The notes under the pieces were generated by a model. It was not told the origin of the DNA. It was given only the letters and a program-made list of their open reading frames with translations, and searched no databases. A DNA stretch of 64,000 nt from Cricetomys ansorgei (taxonomy: Eukaryota > Chordata > Mammalia > Rodentia > Nesomyidae): the NCBI GenBank assembly GCA_026225945.1, contig JAMJFZ010000320.1, positions 14,387,501-14,451,500 on the forward strand. Direction: 5' to 3'. The position numbers and the translations under genes are program-made. Positions 55,101 through 64,000 of the stretch are shown in pieces (the first letter of the stretch is position 1; each line of letters begins with the position of its first letter).

Positions 55101-58100
55101 GGCACTTAGGGATGAAAGAGTCGAAGTTTTGTTTTCTTCCCTCTCCAAAATATTCTAGTAGGGGGAAAGCTAAGGCGGGATATCAACAGCAAGACTGACC
55201 AAATATTGGTAACGTGGAAGTAGCTGGACTTGCAGCTACGCGTTTGTGAGGATTTCTTGTGCCTGTGATTTTTAACCGACAGTTTCTAATGGATAGTTAC
55301 TCTGGGGTGTGTTATATCTGGTCTGCACCAGATTGCTGGTAGATGATTGTGGCTCCTCGTTGCAGATGAAAGTGGACCAATGAGGTTGAGTCATCCCAAA
55401 TCCCTAAGCAAATGCAGAATCCAAGGGAAAGCCTGGTGTGACTCCACGGGTCACACCTCCCAGGGAATATTTGTTGATGCCTATCCTAGTTATCGCTGCC
55501 CTCATGGTTGATAACAAAACGAAGTGATTCATTCCAAAGTGTGCTGTTCAAATAATAACGTATAATTGTTACTGAGAAACTGTTATGTATTTTATACCCA
55601 TGGCCTCACTTCCTTCTCCCAGCACCATTGTGAAACAGAGCCGTGTCCCTACGTGGGCTACCTCATGCTTTCATAATGAGCAATATTGAAATTTCAGTGG
55701 CTTCCAATCCCAGGGGTTTAATTCTCAGTCACTCATCAGGTTTGTTGCTTTCCCCTCTGGGTCTCTGCTGATGGAACAGTCCCTGGCCAGGTCCTCTCAG
55801 GGGCTGCAGCTGTGGGCTCTGGAAGCTGCTTCTTGGAAGTCACATAGCTCCATGCCCGTTCCGCGGGCTGAGGGGAGAGAGCAATCTTCACACAAATGAG
55901 AAAACTGAGACACAGAGAGGGAGAGGGCTGGCTCCTCAGTCCCAGCTAGTTAGAAGTGGAAACTGGGTGTGTCTGTGGGAGAAATGAGCCTCCCAGCACA
56001 GCACGGGCCTACTGCTTGCTTAGGAAGTATTTTCATTTACACCGTTAGCGAGAGACTTTGTTCATTATCAGATTCTGTTGGTTTCACACAAAGCTGATGT
56101 GGAAATGTAGCATATTCCAAAATGAAGAAAACTTGAATGTGTTTGGAAATTCCTTTTCAGTTTTCTGCAAGGTAAAACTGGTTGCCATCTTCTTTACCCT
56201 GGTTGCAATTTTGGCTTGTGGTCTGTAAAGACGTCTGGCCGAGGACTCCAGTCTTATGTCTAGACTGGTAAAACATTAAGATCCAGGGCAGTCTACAAAC
56301 ACAAATGGGACTTTATATCACACTCGCTTCCCTCAAAGGCTCGGAGGCCATTGCGGAAAACAGGGCAAAAAGATTGTAAAAGCCAGAGATCAGAGAGGGC
56401 CAAATCTAAACAGCATCTGCTAGGCATGTCAGGGCCTCTGTACCCATGGACTCAGCAGCTCTGGCTGCCTTATCAAGACCTGCACAAGATCAAACCCGTC
56501 AAGAGTCCAGCACGGAGGCGGGAGGTCTCCTAACTGAGATGCTGTCCACAGTTGATAGTTTCTCCAGGAGGCTGAGTTTTCTGTAAGCCGCTGCTAGATG
56601 GACCATGCTCCAGCGGGGGGGCCCCACACCCACAAGGTTGGGATGGGTGGAGAGGTGGGGTGGATCTGGGGAGAGGTAGGGGGGTTTTGAGGGTGAATAT
56701 GATCAAAATGCAGTAGTCACAAGTACGAAATTCTCAAAGAACCCCTAAAAATCCTGTGCTCTAAAAAAGCTTTAGAGTCATCCGGCCTGCGGCTGCGCAC
56801 TCGTCGCTGTGGGGCCTTGGGCAAGGACGCCGGCGTCCCTAAGCGTCAGGACACAAAGTAAAGGGTAGCCATTGCTGTAGTAGTTGCCGAGCGTGGGAAC
56901 GTCACTGTGTCCTGGACACACAGCATGGCGATGACTTGGTCAGCGCTTACGCGTTGAAAGTCTCTTTGAAAGCTGGCAAACAACCTGTGTCTACTTCAAT
57001 GTTTTTTCAGGTGCTGACAGGAAGAGGACCGTCCATGAGTTTATTAGTGACCAGAGAAACAGATTTCTACTTGAGGTATTAAAAGTAACTTCTTCCCCCC
57101 ACTAGCCAGGAGGCTCCGTGCACAGTAGTGTCAGACACTCACCTTGGTGTTGTATTTTTCCGTTACACAGCGCCGCCAAGTCTATTGGCTGAGCAGAGCA
57201 GCTCATTCTGGAGTTTATTCATTTGAACAATGTTTACTGAGTACTTATTATTTGCCAAGTCACTACAAAATTCCCCCCCTTCAGAGAACTTCAAGTAACG
57301 TACACCAGTAACCCGAGAAGTTATGTTTTATATATATATACCCAAGATTTCTCTTTCCCAAACTTCTGTCCCTCACAGCCTCAATAGCCCTCGAAAAGCC
57401 TAATTTGATTTGGATTTTCCTGACATCCCGGTTGACTATGGTGAGAATCAGAACATTTTTCAGTCTTTCAGCTCTCTCTATTCCCACTCATACCAGAGAG
57501 AAATAGCTTGTCACAAGGAAAGGAAACATTAAAATTAGCCAAAAGAGCCCCATGCGGCAGGGCCTAGAAGCACCCCAGATGCAAAGCTTCTAGGACCCCT
57601 CTCCATGGAGTCCGCCTGTGGTTCCATTCCTGCATCTGTAAAGTAAGCATACAGTATGGCCAACCAGTGAAGATCGTTAAGTATCTTATAAAGTAATAGA
57701 GGGTTTTGTCCTATCATCAGTAACCCTGAACTAGAAAGCAGGCCATATGACACTTATTATTTATTATCCTTTTATGCATATTAATTTATCATAGATAGAG
57801 CAGAGACACTGCAAAGTTAATGTTTTCCTGCGAGGCTAGCTGCAATCAGCAGGAAAGAGCTCACATAAACTGCATCACAGTTACGAGTAGAACCCCATGC
57901 CTTTGCTCGCTGTTAGTTCCTGGGTGTGATTTTGGTTCATCATGAAACCTTGCTGATATAACTAATGTCTTGGCTAGGTGAAGATGGTGACAGACTCTCG
58001 GGGATTTGAATGAGTCTGTAGTAAATGCACTTCGTCTCCATTTTCAGTCCCCCACGCAGGTTGATAATATGCCTCAGGTGATATAGTAAAGTCAATTTAT

Positions 58101-61100
58101 CACTAAAACTGTAGCCGGAAAGAACTGACATTGCCCAAACAATGTCTGGCCTTCGTTGGCCATACTGTGTGTTCATTGATACAGATGCAGGAATGGAACC
58201 TCTGGCAGACTCCATGGGGAAGAGCCCCAGAAGGTTTGCGTCTGGGGTGCTTCTAAACCCCGTGTCATGGGGCTCTTCTTCTGGCTGATTTTAATGTTTC
58301 CTTCCCTTGTAAAAAACTGTACCCAGGAATTTTGTGAGACCTCCCAGAAACCTGAAGCTGTTTGAGGGACTCCTCAGATTTTCCACTGGTTTGAGCAGTG
58401 AGGGCAGTTTAACACTATGAACGATTTTATGCCAATAATTTGATAAGGACAGGACAGACAGATTTCTGGAAAGTAACACGCTAACAATGCTTATTCAAGA
58501 AGAAAGCAGATAACTAGCTTTATATCACTATAAAAACTGAACTTGTAGACAAAAGAAAGAAAAATCCGCATTCACTGGTTAATCAGAACAGACATTTTAA
58601 GAGGAAATCTTTCTAATTTTACATATTCTGTTAAATAAAATCGAGTAAGAAGCAGGAGCACTTCCAACACTCACAATGACAAGAACATTGTCCTGACCTC
58701 TGAACAGCAGACAGGCTTTAGAAGAAAAGAAAGAGCATGGCTGGAGAGATGGCTCAGTGAGCAAAGGCACGCGGCTGATGACCGTTCAATATCTGAGACC
58801 CACATGGTGAACGGAAAGACTGACCTCCACAAGTGGTCATCTGGTCGCCACAAGTCCCCACCCCATGAATCTATACTAATTAACCTAATTAAATAATACA
58901 ATAAAATTTTAAAGAAGAAATCTAGAGGCAGGCATTACAAACAAATTTTAACAACTCAAATACCATAATATACAGAAAAGACGTGTATGGTCCATTATGT
59001 CTAAGTAGGGCTTATTCTGAGCACTTGAAAGCAACTTAAATTTGAAAATGGATACCTTCAGTACATCGCAACAGATTAGAGGTGAAAAGCCTTGTAACTA
59101 CCTCAACCAATGTAGAACGAGCATTTATCTATATCCAAAACTTATTCTTTTTACTAATAACATTATTATCCTTTGAGAATTTCATATAGTGCATCTTGAT
59201 AATTTCACAGACACCCCAACTCATTCCAGATCAGCCTTTGCCTTCTTACCCACCTGATTTCATGTTCTTTCCCTTTGTTTTTCTTTAACTCATTGAGTCC
59301 AATTTGTGCTGCCTAACTACTGTGGATATGGGGCCTGCCCAGTATATGGTTGGCTTACCAAGAGTCACACCGTTAACCTGACTCTCCCTCTCCCAGCAGA
59401 TATACACCAATAGCTCCTCAGTTAGAGACCAGAGTTCATGCCCACTTCCAAGCCTTCAGGCTGGGGTTTTGTTTTGTTTGCGTCTGCAAAGGTCTTACGT
59501 ATGCTGTCACAATGGCTGAATTCATACGAGCAATTTTCCTGATGTGTCTGGAAACAGTTTTCTTTGACATCATCCACACTGCTGGCTCTGCTTCTGTCCA
59601 CTCTCCCACAGTGATCGCTGAGCCTTGGTGAAATCGATGTGATACAGATGTTTTATTTAGGGTTGATCATTCCACAATCTGTTATTCTCAAGTGTTGACC
59701 AATTGTGGGTCTCTGTGTTTATCAAAATCTACTTCAAGAAGAAGCTTCTCTGATGATGGTTGAGAGCTGTACTGGTCTCTGGGTACAACAATATGCCATT
59801 AGGAGTTGTGCTGTCAACTTGACACAAGCAAGGGTCATCAGAGAAGAAGGAGTCTCTGTTGAGAAAATGCCTCTGTAAGATCTGGTTGTAGGCAAGCCTG
59901 TAGGGCATTTTCTTAATTAGTGATTGATGTAGGAGGGCCCAGCCTGTCATGGGTAGGACCACCCTTGGGCAGATGGTCCTGGGTTTTAGAAGAAAGCAGA
60001 CTGAGCAAGCCATGGGAATGAAGACAATAAGTAGCACCCCTCTATGACCTACGTATCAGCTCCTGCCTCCATGTTCCTGCCCTGCTTGAGTTCCTGTCCT
60101 CACTACTTCTGATGGTGATATTATATGGAATATGAAAAAAAATATATATATATAATATTATATGTGAGTGAAATAAACCCTTTGCTCCCCAAGTTTCTTT
60201 TGGTCACGGTGTTTCATCACAGCAATAGTAACCCTTACTAAGACAGGAATTGTTTCAATACTATGTCCACTTAGCAGAATAATAATTGCAGGTTCTCCCC
60301 AAGGGCCTACAGCCTATCTAGCCACAAGTTCTTGACCCAGGGTTAGGTATGGGTTCTATCCTGTGGAACAGACTTTATGTCCAATCATAAGTGGTTGGTT
60401 ACTCAAATAATATCGGTACCACTATTGCATCAGAGGGCATATCTTGCCAGGCCAGTCACTGTTGTAGCTCATAGAGTTCACCGCTGGGTGAGAGTGATGA
60501 TTACTTTTCTCCTCCAGTAGCATGCACAGCACTATGAAAGCTAGCCAGTAGGGATGAAGCTTCCAGGTCAGTACCGGCTTGATTTCTCCATGTTCTATGA
60601 TTCAATATGTGCCATCTTCAGTAATACGTTCTGTCTTAGTTAGGTTTCTATTGCTGTGATAAAACATTATGACCAAAAGAAAGGAAATGGTTTATTTCAT
60701 CTCACACTTCCAAGAAACAGTCCACCACTGGGCACCGAGGGAAATTAAGTTGAGAACTCAAGCTGGGCAGGAACCTGGAGGCAAGAACTTAAGCAGAAGC
60801 CATGCTGCTTCCTGGTTCACTCCCCATGGTTTACTCAGCCTGTGTTCTTATACTATCCAGGATCACCTACCAGAGAGTGGCACCACCCACAGCCAGCTGG
60901 CTCCTCCCACATCAATTATTAATCAAGAAATAGCCTCGCAGACTTGCCCACAAGCCAATCTTATGGAGACATTTTTTTCAACTGAGGTTCCCTCCTCCCT
61001 GATGACTTAGCTTGTTCCAATTTGACAAAAAACTAACCAACAAGAGGTCTTACGGTCAAATTCTGGAGGATAATAAGAGCGATGACAATAATGTTTAGGG

Positions 61101-62209
61101 GTCAATGGAACCCCACTAATCAACAACTCAAAAAAAAAAAGTGGAGCGCATTCCTGGTACTGGGCTTTTATTTTCTAGCATGGGGTGTCTAGTTGGGGCC
61201 TTAACATCAAAGGCCTTTAGAGGAATTCACATAGGAACCTGCCACGGAAGCAGCTTACTACAATATGTACATACGCACACAGGTGAGGGGAAGAAAGAGT
61301 TCCTTGTGGTCTCAAGTCTCATATACTGTACTATAAAAAAAATAGTTGTCAAAATCACACTTGAGAATCTAAAGAGTTGTCTCTGGGGTTGGTTAAATAA
61401 CCACACCCTCAGGCCAGCTTGGAGAAATCCATCATAGTACCCAGAGTTGGAACTGACTTCTGTTAGGGGTAAAGACGGGAAGCCTGGTAGCTACAGACAG
61501 CTACCAGACAGTTGCTTTCTTTGTATGCAGAAAACCAGAATGTGTCACAGGTAACAGATGGACCTACTCTTTGAAGAACACCTATTTTTTTTTTTTTTTT
61601 TGGACTGGTAGGGAACAACCATTTGGGAAGAACACAAAGTCTCTTCATAAAAGCTAGTGAGAAGGCTTAACTTCCCTCCTGACTGCCCCAGAAGAAACCT
61701 TCCTCCATGAGATCCATCCCCAGCTCCGTGCATGTTGTCATTGCTTCTAACACAAGTGACCCCTTGCTGCAAGACCCACTAACCTCTGTGGAGATTCTGT
61801 TGAAACATACCAGGATCGTGTTCTTGACCTGTTCTTGTTTCCAATATTCCTAGTATGCAGTGTCAACCAAGAAAAACACAATTAAAAAGTTCGAAAAACT
61901 CGTAACCGTGAAAGAACGTCAACTCAAAAGAGCCGAGAGGAAGCTCCAAGATGATGCGGTGTCCTTTGAAGAGTTCCTTCGAGATAATGACCAGAGATCT
62001 GTAGACGCTCTTAAGATGTTCGTGTCCCCACCCTAGCCACGCCCTTCCCCCCAAATCTCTGCTTGCTTGTTTTGCTTTCTTAGGAGAAACAGACAGACAA
62101 ACCCTAATAGATGTGCGTTCCTTTTCAGGGCAGCACAAGAAACAATAAACAAAATCCAAATGACAACAGAGCTCAAGAAAGCGAGCATGGAAGTGCAAGC
62201 GATAAAGAG
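46079..62209 (+). CDS. Ccdc38: Ccdc38, coiled-coil domain-containing 38 (5' six coding exons)
   Basis: Coding pieces are join(46079..46118, 49596..49696, 50718..50883, 57011..57075, 61854..62017, 62129..62209). They are in phase and give 205 residues; the gene runs on past the window (human protein about 563 aa). Recognisable blocks: KKERPYKIFFKDLFLFKENE, YQKTTFSSRMKSRSHLGQLA, KRTVHEFISDQRNRFLLEYA and ERKLQDDAVSFEEFLRDNDQ. The last two exons (residues ~125-205) are heptad-rich coiled coil, the DUF4200-type region shared with CCDC42 and CFAP73. Known role: a testis protein of the sperm manchette and flagellum, interacting with CCDC42/ODF2/IFT88-type partners. The ATG was chosen by alignment to human MSS...GG. 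The 5' UTR exon was not identified. Confidence 0.94.
47090..47282 (+). mobile_element. L2/MIR-type 3' end
   Basis: taagggcagagtctttgctt, gtgtattgcctggtacagag and gtatttgttgaatgaattaa follow the L2/MIR 3' consensus (gggcagggactttg ... tgcctggcac ... atatttgttgaatgaatgaa). Confidence 0.6.
48100..48245 (+). mobile_element. B1 SINE
   Basis: gtggtggtgcactcctttaa, ggcagaggcaggcatatctc, gcctggtctacacagtgagt, gactctatctcaaaaa. Confidence 0.85.
49596..49696 (+). CDS. Ccdc38: Ccdc38 coding exon 2
   Basis: 101 nt after ttccatcag. Reads RIKSDAIKKERPYKIFFKDL then FLFKENEMAAKRK. Donor gtaagg. Residues 14-47. Confidence 0.93.
49697..50717 (+). other. Ccdc38: Ccdc38 intron, unique
   Basis: No nameable element between coding exons 2 and 3. 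Confidence 0.5.
50718..50883 (+). CDS. Ccdc38: Ccdc38 coding exon 3
   Basis: 166 nt after cttgggcag. Reads ERLMSRNMKIYQKTTFSSRM then KSRSHLGQLAFYAEVGRGST and EYLGLDPTLILRLTE. Donor gtaagt. Confidence 0.93.
51041..51184 (-). mobile_element. B1 SINE, antisense
   Basis: gaggcaggatttctttgtgc, ctggctgtcctggaacttac, gtgctggaattaaaggcatg. Confidence 0.88.
51195..51590 (-). mobile_element. Possible ERV LTR, antisense
   Basis: On the minus strand a TATA-like acataaaagacagagc is followed about 75 nt later by agcaataaagactttctt, the spacing of an LTR TATA box and polyadenylation signal. Ends and family not resolved. Confidence 0.4.
51792..52383 (-). mobile_element. ERV1-like solo LTR with intact 4-bp TSD
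   Basis: 592 bp; on the minus strand TGTGGGGG to CCAACA, with taaactgattggt complement of ccaatcag, atataaaaagct-type TATA and aataaatcctcttgctattt. Flanked on both sides by AAAG (51788-51791, 52384-52387). Same family as 18416-18941 and 26682-27264. Lies in Ccdc38 intron 3, antisense. Confidence 0.85.
52406..52430. repeat. Poly-A tract, 25 nt
   Basis: Uninterrupted A run just beyond the LTR. Confidence 0.95.
52588..52808 (+). mobile_element. B2 SINE, diverged
   Basis: caagctggagagatggccta, ttccattcccaggtccacac, aggcaaaatattcatgtaca. Confidence 0.8.
52815..53050 (+). mobile_element. B2 SINE
   Basis: gggactggctagatagctca, gacctgggttcgattcccag, cacccacatggaggctta, ggtgccctcttcgggt, AATAAA-rich tail. 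Confidence 0.9.
53058..53250 (-). mobile_element. B2/B3 SINE, antisense
   Basis: atgttttgcctgcatgtacg, tcagatccccgggactgggg, gtgagccgccaggtaggtgt, gctcttaactgctgagcca. Forms an inverted pair with the preceding B2. Confidence 0.85.
53996..54130 (+). mobile_element. B1/PB1-like SINE, diverged
   Basis: agatgcggtggtgcgctccc, gaactcaggaagtaaaggca, gtttgaggtcagggtgggtt. Confidence 0.55.
54454..54780 (+). mobile_element. B4/RSINE1-type SINE with (CA)n tail
   Basis: gggttgggagaaacgactca, ctgcaaccccagcgccgggt, caggctcagagagatcctgt, gtggcctcacctggcctccg, CA tail. Confidence 0.65.
54913..54965. repeat. Poly-T / (GTT)n
   Basis: gttttttgtttttg, a long T run, then GTT triplets. Confidence 0.93.
54970..56545 (+). 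other. Ccdc38: Ccdc38 intron 3, unique
   Basis: No nameable element or exon. Confidence 0.5.
56550..56762 (+). mobile_element. L1 3' end fragment, sense
   Basis: gggtgaatatgatcaaaatg and acgaaattctcaaagaaccc match the end of rodent L1 3' UTR in sense orientation. Confidence 0.65.
57011..57075 (+). CDS. Ccdc38: Ccdc38 coding exon 4
   Basis: 65 nt after gttttttcag. Reads ADRKRTVHEFISDQRNRFLL then E. Donor gtatta, weak at +4. Confidence 0.93.
57513..57664 (+). repeat. Inverted repeat, left arm
   Basis: Reverse-complement partner of 58155-58310 at roughly 80% identity: aggaaacattaaaattagcc, agaagcaccccagatgcaaa, ggttccattcctgcatctgt, acagtatggccaac. Sits 437 bp after Ccdc38 coding exon 4. Confidence 0.85.
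58155..58310 (-). repeat. Inverted repeat, right arm
   Basis: Contains gttggccatactgtgtgttc, acagatgcaggaatggaacc, gtctggggtgcttctaaacc and ttttaatgtttccttccc, the reverse complement of the left arm, after a 490-bp spacer. Confidence 0.85.
58312..58735 (+). other. Ccdc38: Ccdc38 intron 4, unique
   Basis: No nameable feature. Confidence 0.5.
58738..58915 (+). mobile_element. B3-type SINE
   Basis: catggctggagagatggctc, agtgagcaaaggcacgcggc, acccacatggtgaacggaaa, gactgacctccacaagtgg, AATAAAAT tail. Confidence 0.75.
59155..59808 (-). mobile_element. L1 3' UTR, antisense, segment 1 of an interrupted element
   Basis: cctttgagaatttcatatag, gagtccaatttgtgctgcct, atagctcctcagttagagac, caattgtgggtctctgtgtt, agaagaagcttctctgatga. 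Continues after the insertion at 59809. Confidence 0.75.
59809..60244 (+). mobile_element. CTAAGAC-ended rodent repeat inserted in L1
   Basis: Starts tgctgtcaacttgacacaag and ends aacccttactaagac, with aaataaaccctttgctcccc near its end. Flanked by aggagttg (59801-59808) and aggaattg (60245-60252), an apparent 8-bp duplication. Family name not recalled with certainty. Confidence 0.6.
60245..60632 (-). mobile_element. L1 3' UTR, antisense, segment 2
   Basis: caagttcttgacccagggtt, aggtatgggttctatcctgt, gattacttttctcctccagt, ctagccagtagggatgaagc: the L1 continues from segment 1. Confidence 0.75.
60633..61042 (-). mobile_element. CTAAGAC-ended rodent repeat inserted in L1, antisense
   Basis: gtcttagttaggtttctatt, agctgggcaggaacctggag, atccaggatcacctaccaga, ttcaactgaggttccctcct. 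Inverted relative to the copy at 59809. L1 resumes at about 61043. Confidence 0.6.
61043..61853 (+). other. Ccdc38: Ccdc38 intron 4 end: short L1 remnant, then unique
   Basis: A short L1 tail (ggtcttacggtcaaattctg) leads into unique sequence with a 17-nt T run (61585-61601). Confidence 0.45.
61854..62017 (+). CDS. Ccdc38: Ccdc38 coding exon 5 (coiled coil)
   Basis: 164 nt after ccaatattcctag. Reads YAVSTKKNTIKKFEKLVTVK then ERQLKRAERKLQDDAVSFEE and FLRDNDQRSVDALK plus AT of Met. Donor is the weak AAGAT|gttcgt. Charged heptads indicate coiled coil. Confidence 0.92.
62129..62209 (+). CDS. Ccdc38: Ccdc38 coding exon 6 (coiled coil)
   Basis: 81 nt after gcgttccttttcag. Completes Met, then AAQETINKIQMTTELKKASM and EVQAIK plus two bases. 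Donor gtgagg. The preceding intron is 111 nt. Confidence 0.92.
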
Positions 62210-62920
62210 GTGAGGGGGTGCGCCCCTTCCTCGTCTGAGTCCCACACCCCATTATGCCTCTTACACCCAGCAAAGCCAAATGGGAATAGCCTTGCCGTAT
62301 GGTGACCCAGTACCTATGAACAGATTTCAAAACGAGTAACCTATCTACCAAGGACTGTGCGTGCCTGCATATCAGAACATCGGCCTCTCTCCCGAGAGGC
62401 TCTCTGGCTTGTGAATGCAGGAGCGGAGGGTTAGTTTTTTTTTTTTTTTATTTGTCCTACCTGCCTCTGTTTTACTCACTGTAAGATGCCCTTCACCCCA
62501 CATTTGAGTATCTCAACTGAGGTGCATTTGATAGTTACCTTACATTCATCTTTGTCAGCTTTGCACATTCAGACTCCTCGAGAGTATGTCGCACGGCTGT
62601 TAAAATGAAGATCTATGCGGAGAAAAATGACAGGGGTGGGAACGGGTTCATAGTACTACATTGTCAGCCGCCCCTTTTTAAGCCTGTATCTTTCCTTCTA
62701 TGCCCAAGAAACCTCGGCTGGATGATTTTCAGTATCTAAAAGGCTCCCGTGACCACGGTGGAACACTTAAGTTCACAGTTCAAAATATGTGTTTCAGACG
62801 GATTCTGGCTGTAGTGACCTCTTCTATTTAGAAGTTGAAGGCGCTGCAAGATGGGGCAGTTCCTCCTCCTCTCCCCCCTGTAATGAAATTCTTGGCTACA
62901 TCCCCAGAATTCTTTTAATT

Positions 62921-63041
62921 TCTAGATAATGCCTCACTATTTCTCCCAGGCTAGGCTTGAACTCACTGTAGCTCAGGCAAGCCTCGAACGTCTCACCTCA
63001 GCTTCCCACCCCGCTGGAATGACAGGGATGTGCTGCCAGGA
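62921..63041 (-). mobile_element. B1-like SINE, antisense, diverged
   Basis: ctcccaggctaggcttgaac, gcaagcctcgaacgtctcac, tggaatgacagggatgtg. Confidence 0.6.
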
Positions 63042-63737
63042 CCTTTCGGATGATCCTATCCATTTCAAGAATTGTGGAGTCAGAGCAGTGGCCTTGGTGC
63101 TTACGTTAATTACCACGCTCGGCATAGTGTCCACTTGGTGACCCCTCTAAACACCCCTGCCGGGACCTTGCTCATGCGTCTCACCATTCTTCAAGGGTGA
63201 GCGAGATGACGGAGCTCGTGTAGAGCCAGCGAAGGGGAACCTCTTCTCCTTTGTGGCAAGATGGCTCCAGAATAGAAAGTATTTGAAAAGGAGAAATGAC
63301 TTCCTCTGGAAACCTTTGCATCGAAGCCATGCAATCCCAGCCAACTTTTACCCCACGATCTTTGTAACACGTTTAGGAGGTGGAATGAAACACGTCCGCC
63401 ATCTTCCAACTACTGAAGATGAGGAACTGTGGACTGACTCTTGAAGACTACATTTACAGGGCTGAAGGCAGGCTCTGGCAGATAGAGGGTTGCAGCTGAG
63501 CAGTTGAAATGATGTAATCATGATAGGGGTCCCAGTGAGGTTCTGAATGAGGAAAGCTTGTCTGTGGGTCTGCTCGAAACATTAAGATAAACCGACCTGA
63601 AGCTGGAGACGCGCTCAGCTCAAGCCTCAGGCTCTTGTTAGTGAGAACATTGGCATTTGTCAGAGGTCTGCTACTGCTAGGTGGGTACAAGTTGTCCATT
63701 TCTTTCTCCAAAAGAATGAAGTAAGAACATCTGTTGT

Positions 63738-63925
63738 TTGAAGACTTATTTTTATTTATAATTGTGTGTTGTGGTTATGCGCACTAGCGTAAGAGCCTGC
63801 TGGGGTAGAGGCGTCACATCTCCCTGGTGGTTGTGAGCCACCCGACATGGGTACTAGGAATTAAAGTCAGGTCTTCTGCAGGAGCAGTATGCATTCTTAA
63901 TCGCTGAACCGTCTCTCCAGTCCCA
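63738..63925 (-). mobile_element. B2-type SINE, antisense
   Basis: tggttgtgagccacccgaca, gggtactaggaattaaagtc, cattcttaatcgctgaaccg, tctctccagtccc. Confidence 0.8.
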
Positions 63926-64000
63926 AGGATCCCTATTTTTAAATGCTGTGCTTGGGGTGAAGTTACGCCTGTCCAGCATTCAGCATGTGAAGGGGGCTCA

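Larger units (their letters stand above)
62210..64000 (+). other. Ccdc38: Ccdc38 intron 6 (continues past window)
   Basis: I found no further Ccdc38 exon (the next should begin with the rest of a Ser codon, then EIAKTE-like). Two antisense SINEs are present at 62921-63041 and 63738-63925. Confidence 0.5.

Overview
The window is nuclear DNA from a muroid rodent. It is dense with rodent SINEs (B1, B2, B3, B4/RSINE1-like), carries rodent L1 3' UTR fragments, ERV LTRs and a rodent hAT MITE, and its genes have short exons with GT-AG introns. The gene order Hal / Amdhd1 / Ccdc38 matches the mammalian block that contains HAL, AMDHD1 and CCDC38. The exact species cannot be read from the sequence; a cricetid-like rodent is a guess. 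No rRNA, tRNA, CRISPR or prokaryotic features are visible. Layout: (1) About 1-12.6 kb is the 3' part of Hal (histidine ammonia-lyase) on the + strand, as four coding exons (3571-3705, 10091-10199, 10298-10367, 12502-12642) ending at TAA. (2) 12.6-23.6 kb is a repeat-rich convergent intergenic interval. It holds an ERV1-like fragment with a 3' LTR (to 18941), a solo LTR nested in an old B1 (20105-20594) and a CTGACT-rich degenerate repeat. (3) 23.6-39.6 kb is complete Amdhd1 (imidazolonepropionase) on the - strand. Its nine coding exons total 1278 nt including the stop (425 aa), and phases join cleanly at every junction. (4) 39.6-40.3 kb is an extreme GC-box minisatellite at the Amdhd1 5' end, which is probably a bidirectional promoter, followed by a 350-bp purine/pyrimidine-alternating TG/CA tract. 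(5) About 40-64 kb is the 5' part of Ccdc38 on the + strand, as six coding exons from the ATG at 46079 to 62209; the gene continues past the window end. Functionally, Hal (step 1, histidine to urocanate) and Amdhd1 (step 3, imidazolonepropionate to N-formiminoglutamate) are neighbouring, convergent genes of the same histidine degradation route. Ccdc38, a sperm-flagellum coiled-coil gene, is divergent from Amdhd1 and unrelated in pathway. The most notable details are: a GC-AG intron in Hal; a B3 SINE whose target-site duplication covers the Amdhd1 stop codon and whose tail supplies an AATAAA; a 27-bp minisatellite with a two-fold 8-unit higher-order structure ending 36 bp from the Amdhd1 exon 3 acceptor; the GC-box repeat promoter; a weak-donor 111-nt intron in Ccdc38; inverted and direct duplications flanking exons; and three LTRs of one ERV1-like family, one with a perfect 4-bp target duplication. 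I found no convincing unknown protein-coding system; long open frames outside these genes are repeat artefacts.
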